A stretch of 64,000 nt of DNA from Streptomyces shenzhenensis (GCF_021462265.1 NZ_JAJONF010000027.1:1-64000), one strand, 5' to 3'; positions 1 through 7,880 are shown, counted from the first letter of the stretch. A program made the numbers and translations. The notes: a model not told the origin generated them from the letters alone.

Positions 1-1
1 A

Positions 2-97
2 CTGGAGCTGCAGGTGAAGGCGGCGCTCGCGAGCGACCTGCGCGTCGAGCAGGACCTCAGCCGCTGGTTCCCGGTCTGGGGTGCCCCCGGCCTCTGA
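2..97 (+). CDS. C-terminal end of an unidentified protein (partial)
   Basis: Only the last 31 codons are inside the window, ending at a TGA at 95-97. The fragment reads LELQVKAALASDL followed by a hydrophilic stretch and ends WFPVWGAPGL. Codon use is typical of Streptomyces coding sequence, so this is a real gene end and not noise. It ends convergently with the small membrane protein that follows, with only 8 bases between the stops. The fragment is too short to assign a family. Confidence 0.5.
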   Translation: MELQVKAALASDLRVEQDLSRWFPVWGAPGL

Positions 98-105
98 CCG
101 GCCGG

Positions 106-390
106 CTACTTCCCCTTCTCGTTCTGCTGGCGACGGAACTCCAGGGGGCGCTCGCGGCGGTAGCGGCGCTCCCACTTGGCCTGCTGGTCACGGCGGTCGC
201 GGTACGTCTTGTAGTCGCCCGCCGTGCCCCCTCCCCCGCCGGACGGACCGCCCGACGAGGAGGCCGACGACGAGCCCCGCCCGTACTGCACGTACAGGAA
301 GAGCAGGACGACGGCGGCGAGCCACCAGGTGTGGTTGCCGAATCCGAGGATGACCAGGACGACGGTTCCGGACAGGACGATGGTGCCCAT
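106..390 (-). CDS. Small membrane protein with glycine/serine linker and basic tail
   Basis: 94 residues. One long hydrophobic segment (about residues 3-35, including NHTWWLAAVVLLFLYVQYG) is probably one or two membrane spans. A Ser/Gly-rich linker (about 37-58) and a highly charged tail rich in Arg, Lys and Gln (YRDRRDQQAKWERRYRRER) follow. The start at ATG 390 puts the hydrophobic part first; longer in-frame upstream extensions look non-coding. The tail probably faces the cytoplasm. I do not recognise a named family. The region upstream (391-978) would hold its promoter. Confidence 0.65.
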   Translation of the reverse strand: MGTIVLSGTVVLVILGFGNHTWWLAAVVLLFLYVQYGRGSSSASSSGGPSGGGGGTAGDYKTYRDRRDQQAKWERRYRRERPLEFRRQQNEKGK

Positions 391-978
391 GACGGGCCTC
401 CGTGGCGTGGGTGTGTGAGCGGTCGACGGATCCGACGGCACACGACGCTGGGGACGGGCGGCCGTCCGTCGGTGCGCGGCAGTGTAGTCCCGGCTTCCGG
501 GGGCGCGGCCCGCCCTTCGGAAAGCGGTGGTGGACCCCTCCGCAACGCGTCTCCAGCGTAGGGAGCCGGTCACGCGCCGTGCATCCCGTTTTCGTGCGGG
601 CACACCCGCCGGTACGCCTGGCGCGCCGCACCCGCCCCGGAGGCGCTGCGCCGCCGCGCGGGCCGGGCGGTGCTCGCGGTGCCGGGACGGACGCGGTGAC
701 CCCGCCGCAAGTCACGACGGCCGTCCAGGACGCCCCGCGCACCCGGTCCCGGTACACCCGCCTGGAACTCCCGGACGCCCAGCACCGTCTGGGCCTCTGG
801 TTCCGCGATCACCCGGACGACCGGCGGGAGTTCGTCACGACGCTGCTGGACCACCACGGCCGGCCCGGAGCGGACGGCTCGGACCCCCGCCCCGGCTCCC
901 GGCCTGCCGCGGACGGCGAGCAGGTGATTGTCAGTGGCGTCGGGCAGGATGCGGTCAGGAATCCACGGGGAGGTCGGC
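391..978. other. Long non-coding stretch, possible decayed gene
   Basis: 588 bases lie between the divergent membrane protein and the HTH_42 protein with no convincing intact gene. On the + strand around 697-900 one frame reads like protein (RSRYTRLELPDAQHR, LWFRDHPDDRREFV), but it has no clean start and runs out of frame into the next gene. This may be a frameshifted remnant or chance coding potential of GC-rich DNA. The end of the stretch holds the ribosome site GGGGAGG (967-973) of the next gene. Confidence 0.35.
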
Positions 979-2163
979 ATGAGCGGCGGGCAACGGCACA
1001 TCGGGGTGGCGGAGCGGCGGGCCCGGCTGGCGGAGCGCCACCTGTTGGCGGACACCGCGCGGGCGACGGCGCCGGAGGAGGTCGCCGAGGCGCTGGTGGC
1101 GCTGCACGGCTCGGATCCGGCGACGGTGTACCTGGCGGTGGGGGCGCGGCTGGCCGAGGCGGCGAAGACCGTGCCGGAGACGGAGCGGGCCCTGTACGAG
1201 GACCGCACCCTGGTGCGGATGCACGGCATGCGGCACACGGTGTTCGTCTTCCCCGCGGAGCTCACGGCGGTCGTGCACGCCTCGACGGGCCTGACGGTGG
1301 CCGCCCGCGAGCGCGCCGCGCTGCTGAAGGACATGGCGCGGGCCGGTGCCCCGGACGCGGCCTGGCTCGCGGAGGTCGAGTCCTCGGCGCTGGCCGCGCT
1401 GGCCCGGCTCGGCCAGGCGACGGCGACGGAACTGGCGGCCGCCGAACCACGCCTGCGCGAGCGGTTCGCGTACGCCGAGGGCAAGAGCTACGAGGGCGTA
1501 CACACCGTCTCCACGCGCCTGTTGCGGGTCCTGGGCGTGGAGGGCAAGGTGGTGCGGGGCCGTCCGCTGGGCTCCTGGACGTCGAGCCAGTTCCGCTGGG
1601 CACCGGCGCCCGACCATCCGGAGCTGGCGGACGCGCAGGCCCAGGCGGCCCTGCTGAACCGCTGGCTGTACGCCTGCGGGCCGGCCACCGAGGCGGACCT
1701 CAAGTGGTGGACGGGGTGGCGGGTGACGGAGGTCCGCCGGGCGCTGACCGCGATCGGAGCGCGGCCGGTGACGCTGGACGAGGGCGGCACGGGGTACGTG
1801 ACGGCCGAGGACCTGCCGGCGGTCGCCGAGCCGTCCCGCCCCTGGGCGGCCCTCCTCCCCGCCCTCGACCCGACGGCCATGGCGTGGCAGCAGCGGGACT
1901 GGTACCTGCCGCCGGAGCTCCGGCCGCTTCTCTTCGACCGAAGCGGCAACGTGGGGCCGACGGTGTGGTGGAACGGGCTGGTGGTGGGTGGCTGGGCGCA
2001 GCGCCGGGACGGCGAGATCGTCTGGCGGATCCTCGATCCCGGCATCCGAAGAGAGGCCGAGCAGGCGGTCGCGGCGGAGGCGGAGCGGCTGCGCGGATGG
2101 GTGGGCGCCGCGAAGGTCACACCACGCTTCCGGACACCGGTGGAACGGGAGTTGACCGGGTGA
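979..2163 (+). CDS. HTH_42 (AlkZ/YcaQ-like) winged-helix protein, putative DNA glycosylase
   Basis: 394 residues, the usual length for the HTH_42 superfamily, whose studied members (AlkZ, YcaQ) excise bulky or crosslinked alkylated bases. The order of features fits: an N-terminal LHGSDPATVYLAVGARL segment, winged-helix repeats in the middle (WTGWRVTEVRRAL near residues 240-255), and a C-terminal barrel with RDWYLPPELRPLLFDRSGN and WRILDPGI. AlkZ/YcaQ have a QxQ or QxD catalytic motif where this protein has H-G-S, so activity is uncertain. The ATG at 979 is chosen because GGGGAGG lies 5 bases upstream; an upstream GTG has no such site. Confidence 0.75.
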   Translation: MSGGQRHIGVAERRARLAERHLLADTARATAPEEVAEALVALHGSDPATVYLAVGARLAEAAKTVPETERALYEDRTLVRMHGMRHTVFVFPAELTAVVHASTGLTVAARERAALLKDMARAGAPDAAWLAEVESSALAALARLGQATATELAAAEPRLRERFAYAEGKSYEGVHTVSTRLLRVLGVEGKVVRGRPLGSWTSSQFRWAPAPDHPELADAQAQAALLNRWLYACGPATEADLKWWTGWRVTEVRRALTAIGARPVTLDEGGTGYVTAEDLPAVAEPSRPWAALLPALDPTAMAWQQRDWYLPPELRPLLFDRSGNVGPTVWWNGLVVGGWAQRRDGEIVWRILDPGIRREAEQAVAAEAERLRGWVGAAKVTPRFRTPVERELTG

Positions 2164-2200
2164 GCGGCCCCCCAGGCTGAAAGGACGCGGCTGGGCAGCG

Positions 2201-2484
2201 CCCCGCCCAGGGGCGCGAGGAGCTGCGCGAACAACCCACACCGACCCACAGCCGGACCACGAGAGGCACCACCCCGCCCAGGGGCGCGAGGAACTGCGCG
2301 AGCAACCCACACCGACCCACAGCCGCACCGCGAGAGGCACCACCCCGCCCAGGGGCGCGAGGAACTGCGCGAGCAACCCACACCGACCCACAGCCGCACC
2401 GCGAGAGGCACCACCCCGCCCAGGGGCGCGAGGAACTGCGCGAGCAACCCACACCGACCCACAGCCGGACCACGAGGGGCCGCC
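2201..2484. repeat. Four tandem copies of a 71-bp repeat
   Basis: The string CCCCGCCCAG recurs at 2201, 2272, 2343 and 2414, exactly 71 bases apart, and the whole 71-base unit is conserved with few substitutions. Each unit contains GGGGCGCGAGGAACTGCGCG and then ACCCACACCGACCCACAGCC. Copies 2 and 3 are nearly identical; copy 1 and the end of copy 4 share GGACCACGAG variants. The core resembles a dispersed intergenic repeat that I recall from many Streptomyces genomes, but tandem amplification is less usual. It separates two convergent genes and has no supported ORF. Confidence 0.85.
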
Positions 2485-2572
2485 CACCCGGTGCGGGGGC
2501 CTGGGGGCGGCAGCCCCCGGCCGGGAAAGCGCCGGGCGCCGCCGCAGGTACACGGCGCCCGGCACCACCGGC

Positions 2573-2893
2573 TCAACGCGAATAGCGCATCAGGGCCCGC
2601 ACCATGTGGCACGTCGTGTCCGACGGCGGGTGGACGCCGATGCTCTCCGCCGTGCTCCGTATCGTCTCGTTCCGGGCCTGCCGCGGCAGATGGACACCGG
2701 AGTCGAGCAGGGCGATGGCGAGGCGCATGGCCTTCAGACGGCGGTTGTGTGTGACATACCACTCGCGTGGCCGCCCGGCCGGCAACGGGCGCTTCTCCAC
2801 GGGCGCGTACGGCGAGTCGAACAGGACCGCACGCTTCGCGGTGGACTGGGTCGGCAGGGGCTTCGGCTTCGGCTTCAGTGCGGCAGCGGGCAC
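2573..2893 (-). CDS. Small basic protein of unknown function
   Basis: 106 residues from the GTG at 2893. A Pro/Lys-rich N-terminus (PAAALKPKPKPLPTQ) is followed by a compact, probably helical region with REWYVTHNRRLKAMRLAIALLDSG and a C-terminal VHPPSDTTCHMVRALMRYSR. An ATG two codons upstream (2899) would place AGGAGG directly against the start codon, whereas the GTG lies six bases after it, so GTG is preferred. No signal peptide or membrane span is visible. Family not recognised; nucleic-acid binding is possible from the charge but is only a guess. Confidence 0.7.
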   Translation of the reverse strand: MPAAALKPKPKPLPTQSTAKRAVLFDSPYAPVEKRPLPAGRPREWYVTHNRRLKAMRLAIALLDSGVHLPRQARNETIRSTAESIGVHPPSDTTCHMVRALMRYSR

Positions 2894-3123
2894 AGGCATC
2901 CTCCTGTCGCGGTCAGAGGGCCACCGGACGCCCCGGCGACTCTCTCGAACACTGCCTCCAGTGTACCGGCCGGCACTGACAACGAGACAGCCCGCGACTT
3001 GGCCGAACGGCCAGGTGGAGATGGGTTTTTCAGGTGGGTCGCGAGGTACGCGAGGGGTTCTCACGGCACCCCCGAAATTCGAACAGAGCACCCCTGGCCG
3101 GCGGCTCGCGTACCGTCTTCCGC

Positions 3124-3492
3124 ATGGAGATCTGGATCAACCCGGCCTGCTCGAAGTGCCGCAGCGCGATCAGCCTGCTCGACGCCGAGGGGGCCGACTA
3201 CACCGTCCGCCGCTACCTGGAGGACGTACCGACCGAGGACGAGATCAGGGCCGTACTCGAACGGCTCGGGCTCGAACCGTGGGACATCACCCGCACCCAG
3301 GAGGCGGTCGCCAGGGAACTGGGGATGAAGGAGTGGGCGCGGGACGCGAGCGCGCGCGACCGGTGGATCACGGCCCTCACCGAGCACCCCAGGCTCATCC
3401 AGCGACCGATCATCACCGCCGACGACGGCACGGCGGTCGTCGGCCGTACCGACGAGGCGGTACAGGACGCACTGACCAGACGCAAGAGCTGA
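3124..3492 (+). CDS. ArsC/Spx-family thioredoxin-fold reductase
   Basis: 122 residues, the right size for the ArsC-like thioredoxin fold. It begins MEIWINPACSKCRSAISLL, giving a C-x2-C pair (Cys9, Cys12) at the redox position, then RRYLEDVPTEDEIRAVLERLG, and ends with the family-typical LIQRPIITADDGTAVVGR segment (the Arg-Pro loop). Members are arsenate reductases or uncharacterised oxidoreductases; there are no arsenic genes nearby (no arsB, arsR or acr3), so a general thiol-reductase role is as likely. Cytoplasmic. Confidence 0.8.
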   Translation: MEIWINPACSKCRSAISLLDAEGADYTVRRYLEDVPTEDEIRAVLERLGLEPWDITRTQEAVARELGMKEWARDASARDRWITALTEHPRLIQRPIITADDGTAVVGRTDEAVQDALTRRKS

Positions 3493-3612
3493 GCAGCGCT
3501 CAACTCCTTTGTGACGCAGGTTACTTCAGCGACTCCTGTAACCGCTGAGTAACGACGTTCGGCATCTCGTACATAGCGGCGTACGCTCCCTCACCCCTTT
3601 CAGGAGGCGCGC

Positions 3613-4299
3613 ATGTCGCGCAGGAGAACTCTCGGCGCCAGGAAGACCATCGCACTGCTGGTCGGCGCCGCGGCCGTCGCCGGTGGCGGGGCCTTCGCCC
3701 TGGCGTCCACCTCGAACGCCGCGCAGACCCCGCAGAACGCGAAGACGCTGTCGTCGGCCGCGGACTCGACCGTCTGCTCGGGGCTGGCGACGGCCCTCGG
3801 CAACAACCAGAAGTTCATCGCCGGACAGCGGGCCGCCCCGGACGCCCAGTCGGCGGCCCGGATCGCCAACCGCGAGGCGGTCATCGAGCAGATCAAGGTC
3901 CAGCAGAAGGCGTCCGGTTGCGTCGTTGGGGAGTCGGCTCAGGGCTCCCAGGCGGCGAGCGGTACGCAGACGGGCCAGACCGGGCAGACCGCGACGGCGT
4001 CGCCGTCGCGGAGCGCGGCCGCCGGAAGCACCGGGGGCACCGCCGCCTTGGGGCAGCAGGTCTGCAAGGGCTCGACCGTCACGCTCTCCGGTGAGGCCGG
4101 CGCACCGGCCGCCTCCAGCAACCAGTTCCCGGCGGGAACCACGCTGAAGGTCACCAACCTGGACAACAACAAGTCCACGACGGTGAAGGTCACGTCGGTC
4201 TCCGGCAGCTGCGTGCTGCTCAACAACGCGGCGTTCGAACAGGTCCGGGAGCCCGGCAAGTTCCTGATCCGCCGGGCACTGATCGAGAAGGTCGGCTGA
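3613..4299 (+). CDS. Secreted protein with Ser/Gln/Thr-rich middle, function unknown
   Basis: 228 residues. An Arg-rich start and a hydrophobic core (TIALLVGAAAVAGGGAFALA, about 13-32) form a signal peptide cleaved near SNAAQ. The mature part has a helical region containing two Cys (VCSGL and SGCVVG), a low-complexity Gln/Thr/Ser/Ala linker (about 115-145), and a beta-rich C-terminal domain (VCKGSTVTLSG ... TTLKVTNLDNNKSTTVKVTS). AGGAGG stands six bases before the ATG. The N-terminal helical part with paired Cys recalls the start of the DUF1996 protein at 10086. No known catalytic motif seen. Confidence 0.7.
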   Translation: MSRRRTLGARKTIALLVGAAAVAGGGAFALASTSNAAQTPQNAKTLSSAADSTVCSGLATALGNNQKFIAGQRAAPDAQSAARIANREAVIEQIKVQQKASGCVVGESAQGSQAASGTQTGQTGQTATASPSRSAAAGSTGGTAALGQQVCKGSTVTLSGEAGAPAASSNQFPAGTTLKVTNLDNNKSTTVKVTSVSGSCVLLNNAAFEQVREPGKFLIRRALIEKVG

Positions 4300-4320
4300 C
4301 CGGACCACAGGTCCGGGCAC

Positions 4321-4355
4321 GGTCGCCGGCTTTCACGGAGGGAAAGCCGGCGACC
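4321..4355 (+). terminator. Stem-loop terminator after the secreted protein
   Basis: A perfect 14-base inverted repeat (GGTCGCCGGCTTTC and its complement at 4342-4355) with a 7-base loop lies 22 bases after the stop. It separates this gene from glnII. Confidence 0.7.
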
Positions 4356-4447
4356 GCCATGCCGGGGGCCCGGCACGGCGCCCGAAATAGGCCGGGTACC
4401 CAGGCCGCCCGCCCCTCACAACGTGAGTCGCACCACAGAACCACCAG

Positions 4448-4485
4448 GTAACACCGGGTTCACATCCGAGCAATGATCGGGAAAT
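4448..4485 (+). promoter_or_regulatory. Probable GlnR operator of glnII
   Basis: Four 5-base half-sites occur with exact 11-base phasing: GTAAC (4448), TTCAC (4459), GCAAT (4470) and GAAAT (4481), each separated by 6 bases. This follows the known Streptomyces GlnR box layout gTnAc-n6-GaAAc repeated twice. It lies about 100 bases before the glnII start, where GlnR is known to act in S. coelicolor. The half-sites are imperfect matches. Confidence 0.7.
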
Positions 4486-4583
4486 CGCCTGTTGACAGGC
4501 TGCCGGGCAACACCGAGGCGCCCCAGTGCCGTAGCGCCACTGCACCCGCAAGTGCGCCCGACCCACCCCGAAGGATGTGGCCC

Positions 4584-5615
4584 GTGACCTTCAAGGCTGA
4601 GTACATCTGGATCGACGGCACCCAGCCGACGGCCAAGCTGCGTTCGAAGACGAAGATCATAGCGGGCGCCCCCGCCGGTCTGGACGCGCTGCCGATCTGG
4701 GGCTTCGACGGGTCGTCCACGAACCAGGCCGAGGGGCACTCCTCGGACCGTGTGCTGAAGCCGGTCTTCACCTGCCCCGACCCGATCCGCGGCGGCGACG
4801 ACATCCTCGTGCTGTGCGAGGTCCTGGACATCGACTTCACCCCGCACTCCTCCAACACGCGTGCCGCGCTGGTCGAGGTCGCCGAGAAGTTCGCCGCCCA
4901 GGAGCCGATCTTCGGGATCGAGCAGGAGTACACCTTCTTCGACGGGTCCCGCCCGCTGGGCTTCCCCGAGGGCGGCTTCCCGGCTCCCCAGGGCGGCTAC
5001 TACTGCGGCGTCGGCGCCGACGAGATCTTCGGCCGCGAGATCGTCGAGGCGCACCTGGACAACTGCCTGAAGGCGGGGCTCGCGATCTCCGGCATCAACG
5101 CCGAGGTCATGCCCGGCCAGTGGGAGTTCCAGGTCGGCCCGGTCTCGCCGCTGGAGGTCTCCGACCACCTGTGGGTGGCCCGCTGGCTGCTCTACCGCAC
5201 CGCCGAGGACTTCGGCGTCTCCGCCACCCTCGACCCGAAGCCGGTCAAGGGCGACTGGAACGGCGCCGGCGCGCACACCAACTTCTCCACCAAGGCGATG
5301 CGCGAGGGCTACGACGCGATCATCACCGCGTGCGAGTCGCTCGGTGAGGGCTCCAAGCCGCTCGACCACGTCAAGAACTACGGCGCGGGCATCGACGACC
5401 GTCTGACCGGTCTGCACGAGACCGCCCCGTGGGACAAGTACTCCTACGGCGTCTCCAACCGCGGTGCCTCGGTCCGTATCCCGTGGCAGGTCGAGAAGGA
5501 CGGCAAGGGCTACATCGAGGACCGCCGCCCGAACGCCAACGTCGACCCGTACGTCGTGACCCGGCTGATCGTCGACACCTGCTGCTCCGCCCTGGACAAG
5601 GCCGGCCAGGTCTGA
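4584..5615 (+). CDS. glnII: Glutamine synthetase type II
   Basis: 343 residues, the length of Streptomyces GlnII, the eukaryote-like octameric synthetase that makes glutamine from glutamate, ammonia and ATP. It starts TFKAEYIWIDGTQPTAKLRS; diagnostic motifs are IWGFDGSSTNQAEG, GIEQEYTFFDG (metal-binding Glu), NAEVMPGQWEFQVGP and NGAGAHTNFSTKAMR. The GTG at 4584 matches the family start and has GAAGGA 8 bases upstream; an ATG three codons earlier (4575) overlaps that site. It is monocistronic, with a GlnR-type operator before it and a strong terminator after it. Not a target of GlnE, unlike type I enzymes. Confidence 0.97.
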   Translation: MTFKAEYIWIDGTQPTAKLRSKTKIIAGAPAGLDALPIWGFDGSSTNQAEGHSSDRVLKPVFTCPDPIRGGDDILVLCEVLDIDFTPHSSNTRAALVEVAEKFAAQEPIFGIEQEYTFFDGSRPLGFPEGGFPAPQGGYYCGVGADEIFGREIVEAHLDNCLKAGLAISGINAEVMPGQWEFQVGPVSPLEVSDHLWVARWLLYRTAEDFGVSATLDPKPVKGDWNGAGAHTNFSTKAMREGYDAIITACESLGEGSKPLDHVKNYGAGIDDRLTGLHETAPWDKYSYGVSNRGASVRIPWQVEKDGKGYIEDRRPNANVDPYVVTRLIVDTCCSALDKAGQV

Positions 5616-5631
5616 TCCGCGGACGACTGTC

Positions 5632-5669
5632 CCGAAGGGGCGCCCACCGTGCGGTGGGCGCCCCTTCGG
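5632..5669 (+). terminator. glnII terminator
   Basis: A perfect 17-base stem (CCGAAGGGGCGCCCACC and complement) with a 4-base loop starts 16 bases after the glnII stop. Confidence 0.9.
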
Positions 5670-6003
5670 CATGCGGCGGGCGACGCCGGTGGCACGCCGA
5701 GGAGCGTCCCAAGCAGTGAGAGGAGAGTCCTGTTTCCCGGCTGTGTCTGCTTCAATGGGCGCATGGTCGGCATCCAGAAGTGCAGCGCGACAGGTCGCCA
5801 GGACCTCGAGCCGTTCTGGCCTTCCCGTCAGCACCACGACTTCGACCGGGTGTGTTGCCGCGCGACGAACGCGCAGGCCCTCTAAAGCCGTACACCCCGG
5901 CCTTCGGCCAGCGCGGAAAGCAGTACGTCCCCGGCGCGCCCGACCACGAGTCGCGGCCGTCGTCCCGACCGACTGACTCCTCGCGCGAAAGAGCTGACGT
6001 CTC
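5670..6003. other. Intergenic region before the winged-helix regulator
   Basis: About 330 bases with no firm gene. A 40-codon frame (5763-5885, + strand, MVGIQKCSATGRQDLEPFWP onwards, ending TAA) is open but has no clear ribosome site. The stretch is likely the promoter and long leader of the regulator at 6004. The small frame could be a leader peptide or chance. Confidence 0.3.
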
Positions 6004-6585
6004 ATGACGACCACTCGTTCTGTCTCCCCCGCCTCCGCCCTGCCCGCTTCCTCGCCCGCCCGGCACCGGCTGCGCGCCGTCGACCGGGACGAGGTCGTGG
6101 ACATGGCCGGCCTGCTGCCGCCGGGCGCCACCTGGCTGCCCGCCCCGCAGCACGCCCTGCCCGCGCTGCCCGGCCGGCCGCCGATGATCGGCTACCTGGT
6201 GCTGGTCCCGGCGGACCAGCGGCCGCCCTTCCTGCCGGTCGCGGTGCCGGACCCGCAGGAGCCGGCCGCGGCACCTCCCGCGACCGGCGCCCGGCCGCTC
6301 GTCGCCGTGGACACCGTGGAGCGCACCGCCCAGGTCGACGGGCGCGAACTCGACCTCACCTACCTGGAGTTCGAGCTTCTCGCGCACCTGGTCGCGCATC
6401 CGGGCCGGGTGCACACCCGCGACCAGCTGGTCACCACGGTCTGGGGCTACGGCCATGTCGGCGACGGCCGCACGGTCGACGTCCATGTCGCCCGGCTGCG
6501 CCGCAAGCTCGGCGCGGAGCACCGCCGGGCGATCCAGACGGTCCGCCGCGTGGGATACAAGTACACCCCGCCGACGGGCCGCTGA
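6004..6585 (+). CDS. OmpR/PhoB-type winged-helix regulator without a receiver domain
   Basis: 193 residues. The C-terminal half (about 98-190) is a clear Trans_reg_C DNA-binding domain: LTYLEFELLAHLVAHPGRVHTRDQLVTTVWGY, then GDGRTVDVHVARLRRKLGA and the wing VRRVGYKYTPP. The N-terminal 97 residues are Pro/Ala-rich and hold no phosphorylatable receiver domain, so it is not a classical two-component regulator; its signal input is unknown. No partner kinase adjoins it, and the neighbours are unrelated (glnII upstream, an epimerase-like gene downstream on the same strand). Confidence 0.85.
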   Translation: MTTTRSVSPASALPASSPARHRLRAVDRDEVVDMAGLLPPGATWLPAPQHALPALPGRPPMIGYLVLVPADQRPPFLPVAVPDPQEPAAAPPATGARPLVAVDTVERTAQVDGRELDLTYLEFELLAHLVAHPGRVHTRDQLVTTVWGYGHVGDGRTVDVHVARLRRKLGAEHRRAIQTVRRVGYKYTPPTGR

Positions 6586-6670
6586 GGCCGTCCAGCGGCC
6601 GCCGACGGGCCGGTCCGCCCTCGGCTGAACCCGGTGACGCACGCCGCACCCGACGGGCACGATCAGCGGC

Positions 6671-7672
6671 ATGAGGCTTCTGGTGCTGGGCGGTACGGAG
6701 TTCGTGGGGCGGGCGGTCGTCGAGGCGGCGCTCGGGCGCGGCTGGGAGGTGACCGTCTTCAACCGGGGCCGCCACCGGCCCCCGGCCGGGGTGCGGTCGC
6801 TGCACGGCGACCGCACCGCGCCCGCCGGCCTCACCGCGCTGGCCGACGGCACCGCCTGGGACGCGGTCGTCGACACCTGGTCGGCCGCGCCCCGGGCGGT
6901 GCGGGAGACGGCACGGCTGCTGCGGGGCCGTGCCGGACGGTATACGTACGTGTCGAGCTGCTCGGTGTACGACTGGCCGCGTCCGGCCGGATACGCCGAG
7001 GACGCGCGGCTGGTGGCGGGGGCGGCGGCCGACGCGGAGGCGACCGAGTACCCGCAGGACAAACTGGGCGGTGAGCTGGCCGCCGTCGAGTCCTTCGGCG
7101 CGGACGCCTCCGTGCTCGTGCGGGCCGGGCTGATCCTCGGGCCGTACGAGAACGTCGGCCGGCTGCCGTGGTGGCTGAACCGGATCGCGCGGGGCGGCCC
7201 GGTGCTGGCGCCGGGCCCGCACGAGCTGCCCGTGCAGTTCGTGGACGCCCGGGATCTCGCCGAGTGGACCCTCGGGGCGGTCGAACAGAAGCTGTCCGGA
7301 CCGTACAACCTGGTGAGTCCGCCGGGGCACACCACGATGGGCCGGCTGCTCGAAGCGTGCCGCCGCAGCACCGGCTCGGACGCGGAGCTCCGGTGGACCG
7401 GCGCGGAGGTGGTCCTCGGCGCCGGGATCGAGCCGTGGACGCAGTTGCCGGTGTGGGTGCCGGCGGACAGCGAGTTGCACGACGGTGTGCACGGGCTGGA
7501 CGTGTCGCGGGCGGTGGCGACGGGGCTGCGGTGCCGGCCGGTGGAGGAGACGGTGGCCGACACGTGGGAGTGGCTGCGGGGCCTTGGCGGTGCGGCACCG
7601 GTACGGCCGGGGATCGGGCTCGACCCCGATGTCGAAGCGGGGGTGCTTGGGGTTCCGTTGGGAGGGGTCTGA
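6671..7672 (+). CDS. NAD-dependent epimerase/dehydratase family protein
   Basis: 333 residues with an N-terminal Rossmann fold: MRLLVLGGTEFVGRAVVEAAL carries the GxxGxxG nucleotide motif, followed by VTVFNRGRH. YVSSCSVYDWP gives the Ser and Tyr region of extended SDR enzymes, and YPQDKLGGE supplies the Tyr/Lys segment. The C-terminal part has substrate-loop signatures (GPYENVGRLPWWLNRIARGG, FVDARDLAEWTLGAVE). It resembles actinobacterial reductases annotated as isoflavone-reductase-like; the substrate cannot be told from sequence. It stands alone, followed by a long inverted repeat. Confidence 0.85.
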   Translation: MRLLVLGGTEFVGRAVVEAALGRGWEVTVFNRGRHRPPAGVRSLHGDRTAPAGLTALADGTAWDAVVDTWSAAPRAVRETARLLRGRAGRYTYVSSCSVYDWPRPAGYAEDARLVAGAAADAEATEYPQDKLGGELAAVESFGADASVLVRAGLILGPYENVGRLPWWLNRIARGGPVLAPGPHELPVQFVDARDLAEWTLGAVEQKLSGPYNLVSPPGHTTMGRLLEACRRSTGSDAELRWTGAEVVLGAGIEPWTQLPVWVPADSELHDGVHGLDVSRAVATGLRCRPVEETVADTWEWLRGLGGAAPVRPGIGLDPDVEAGVLGVPLGGV

Positions 7673-7697
7673 TCTTGGCTGCGGACCGGTGGGGGCC

Positions 7698-7821
7698 GGT
7701 CGCGCCCACGCGGCGGAGCCGCCTGTCGACAACAGCCCCGCGCCCCTTCAGGGCGCTGCCTGAAGCCCCGTAAGGGGCGCGGGGCTGTGTCAATATGCGG
7801 CTCCGCCGCGTGGGCGCGACC
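7698..7821. repeat. Long nested inverted repeat (hairpin element)
   Basis: Outer arms of 25 bases (7698-7722 and 7797-7821, containing GCGGAGCCGC and GCGGCTCCGC) are perfect complements. Inside them a second perfect 17-base pair (7732-7748 and 7772-7788, ACAGCCCCGCGCCCCTT and complement) surrounds a 23-base loop. The right half matches single-arm copies at about 30747 and 50041. It lies between the epimerase-like gene and the histidine kinase and may act as terminator, RNA stabiliser or mobile palindromic repeat. Confidence 0.85.
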
Positions 7822-7836
7822 AGCCACGACGGCGCC

Positions 7837-7880
7837 GCAGACGGCAGACGGCAGACGGCAGACGGCAGACGGCAGACGGC
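7837..7880. repeat. Heptanucleotide tandem repeat GCAGACG, about six copies
   Basis: The 7-mer GCAGACG is repeated head to tail from the edge of the preceding inverted-repeat element. The related element at 30 kb ends in a single GCAGACG, which suggests slippage expansion of the element's end here. It lies about 116 bases before the histidine kinase start and does not disrupt a gene. Confidence 0.85.

Noticed and set aside
2201..2484. CRISPR array
   Set aside because: The 71-base units are contiguous without variable spacers, and no cas genes are present.
3124..3492. Arsenic resistance locus
   Set aside because: Only an ArsC-fold protein is present; no arsR, arsB or acr3 gene adjoins.
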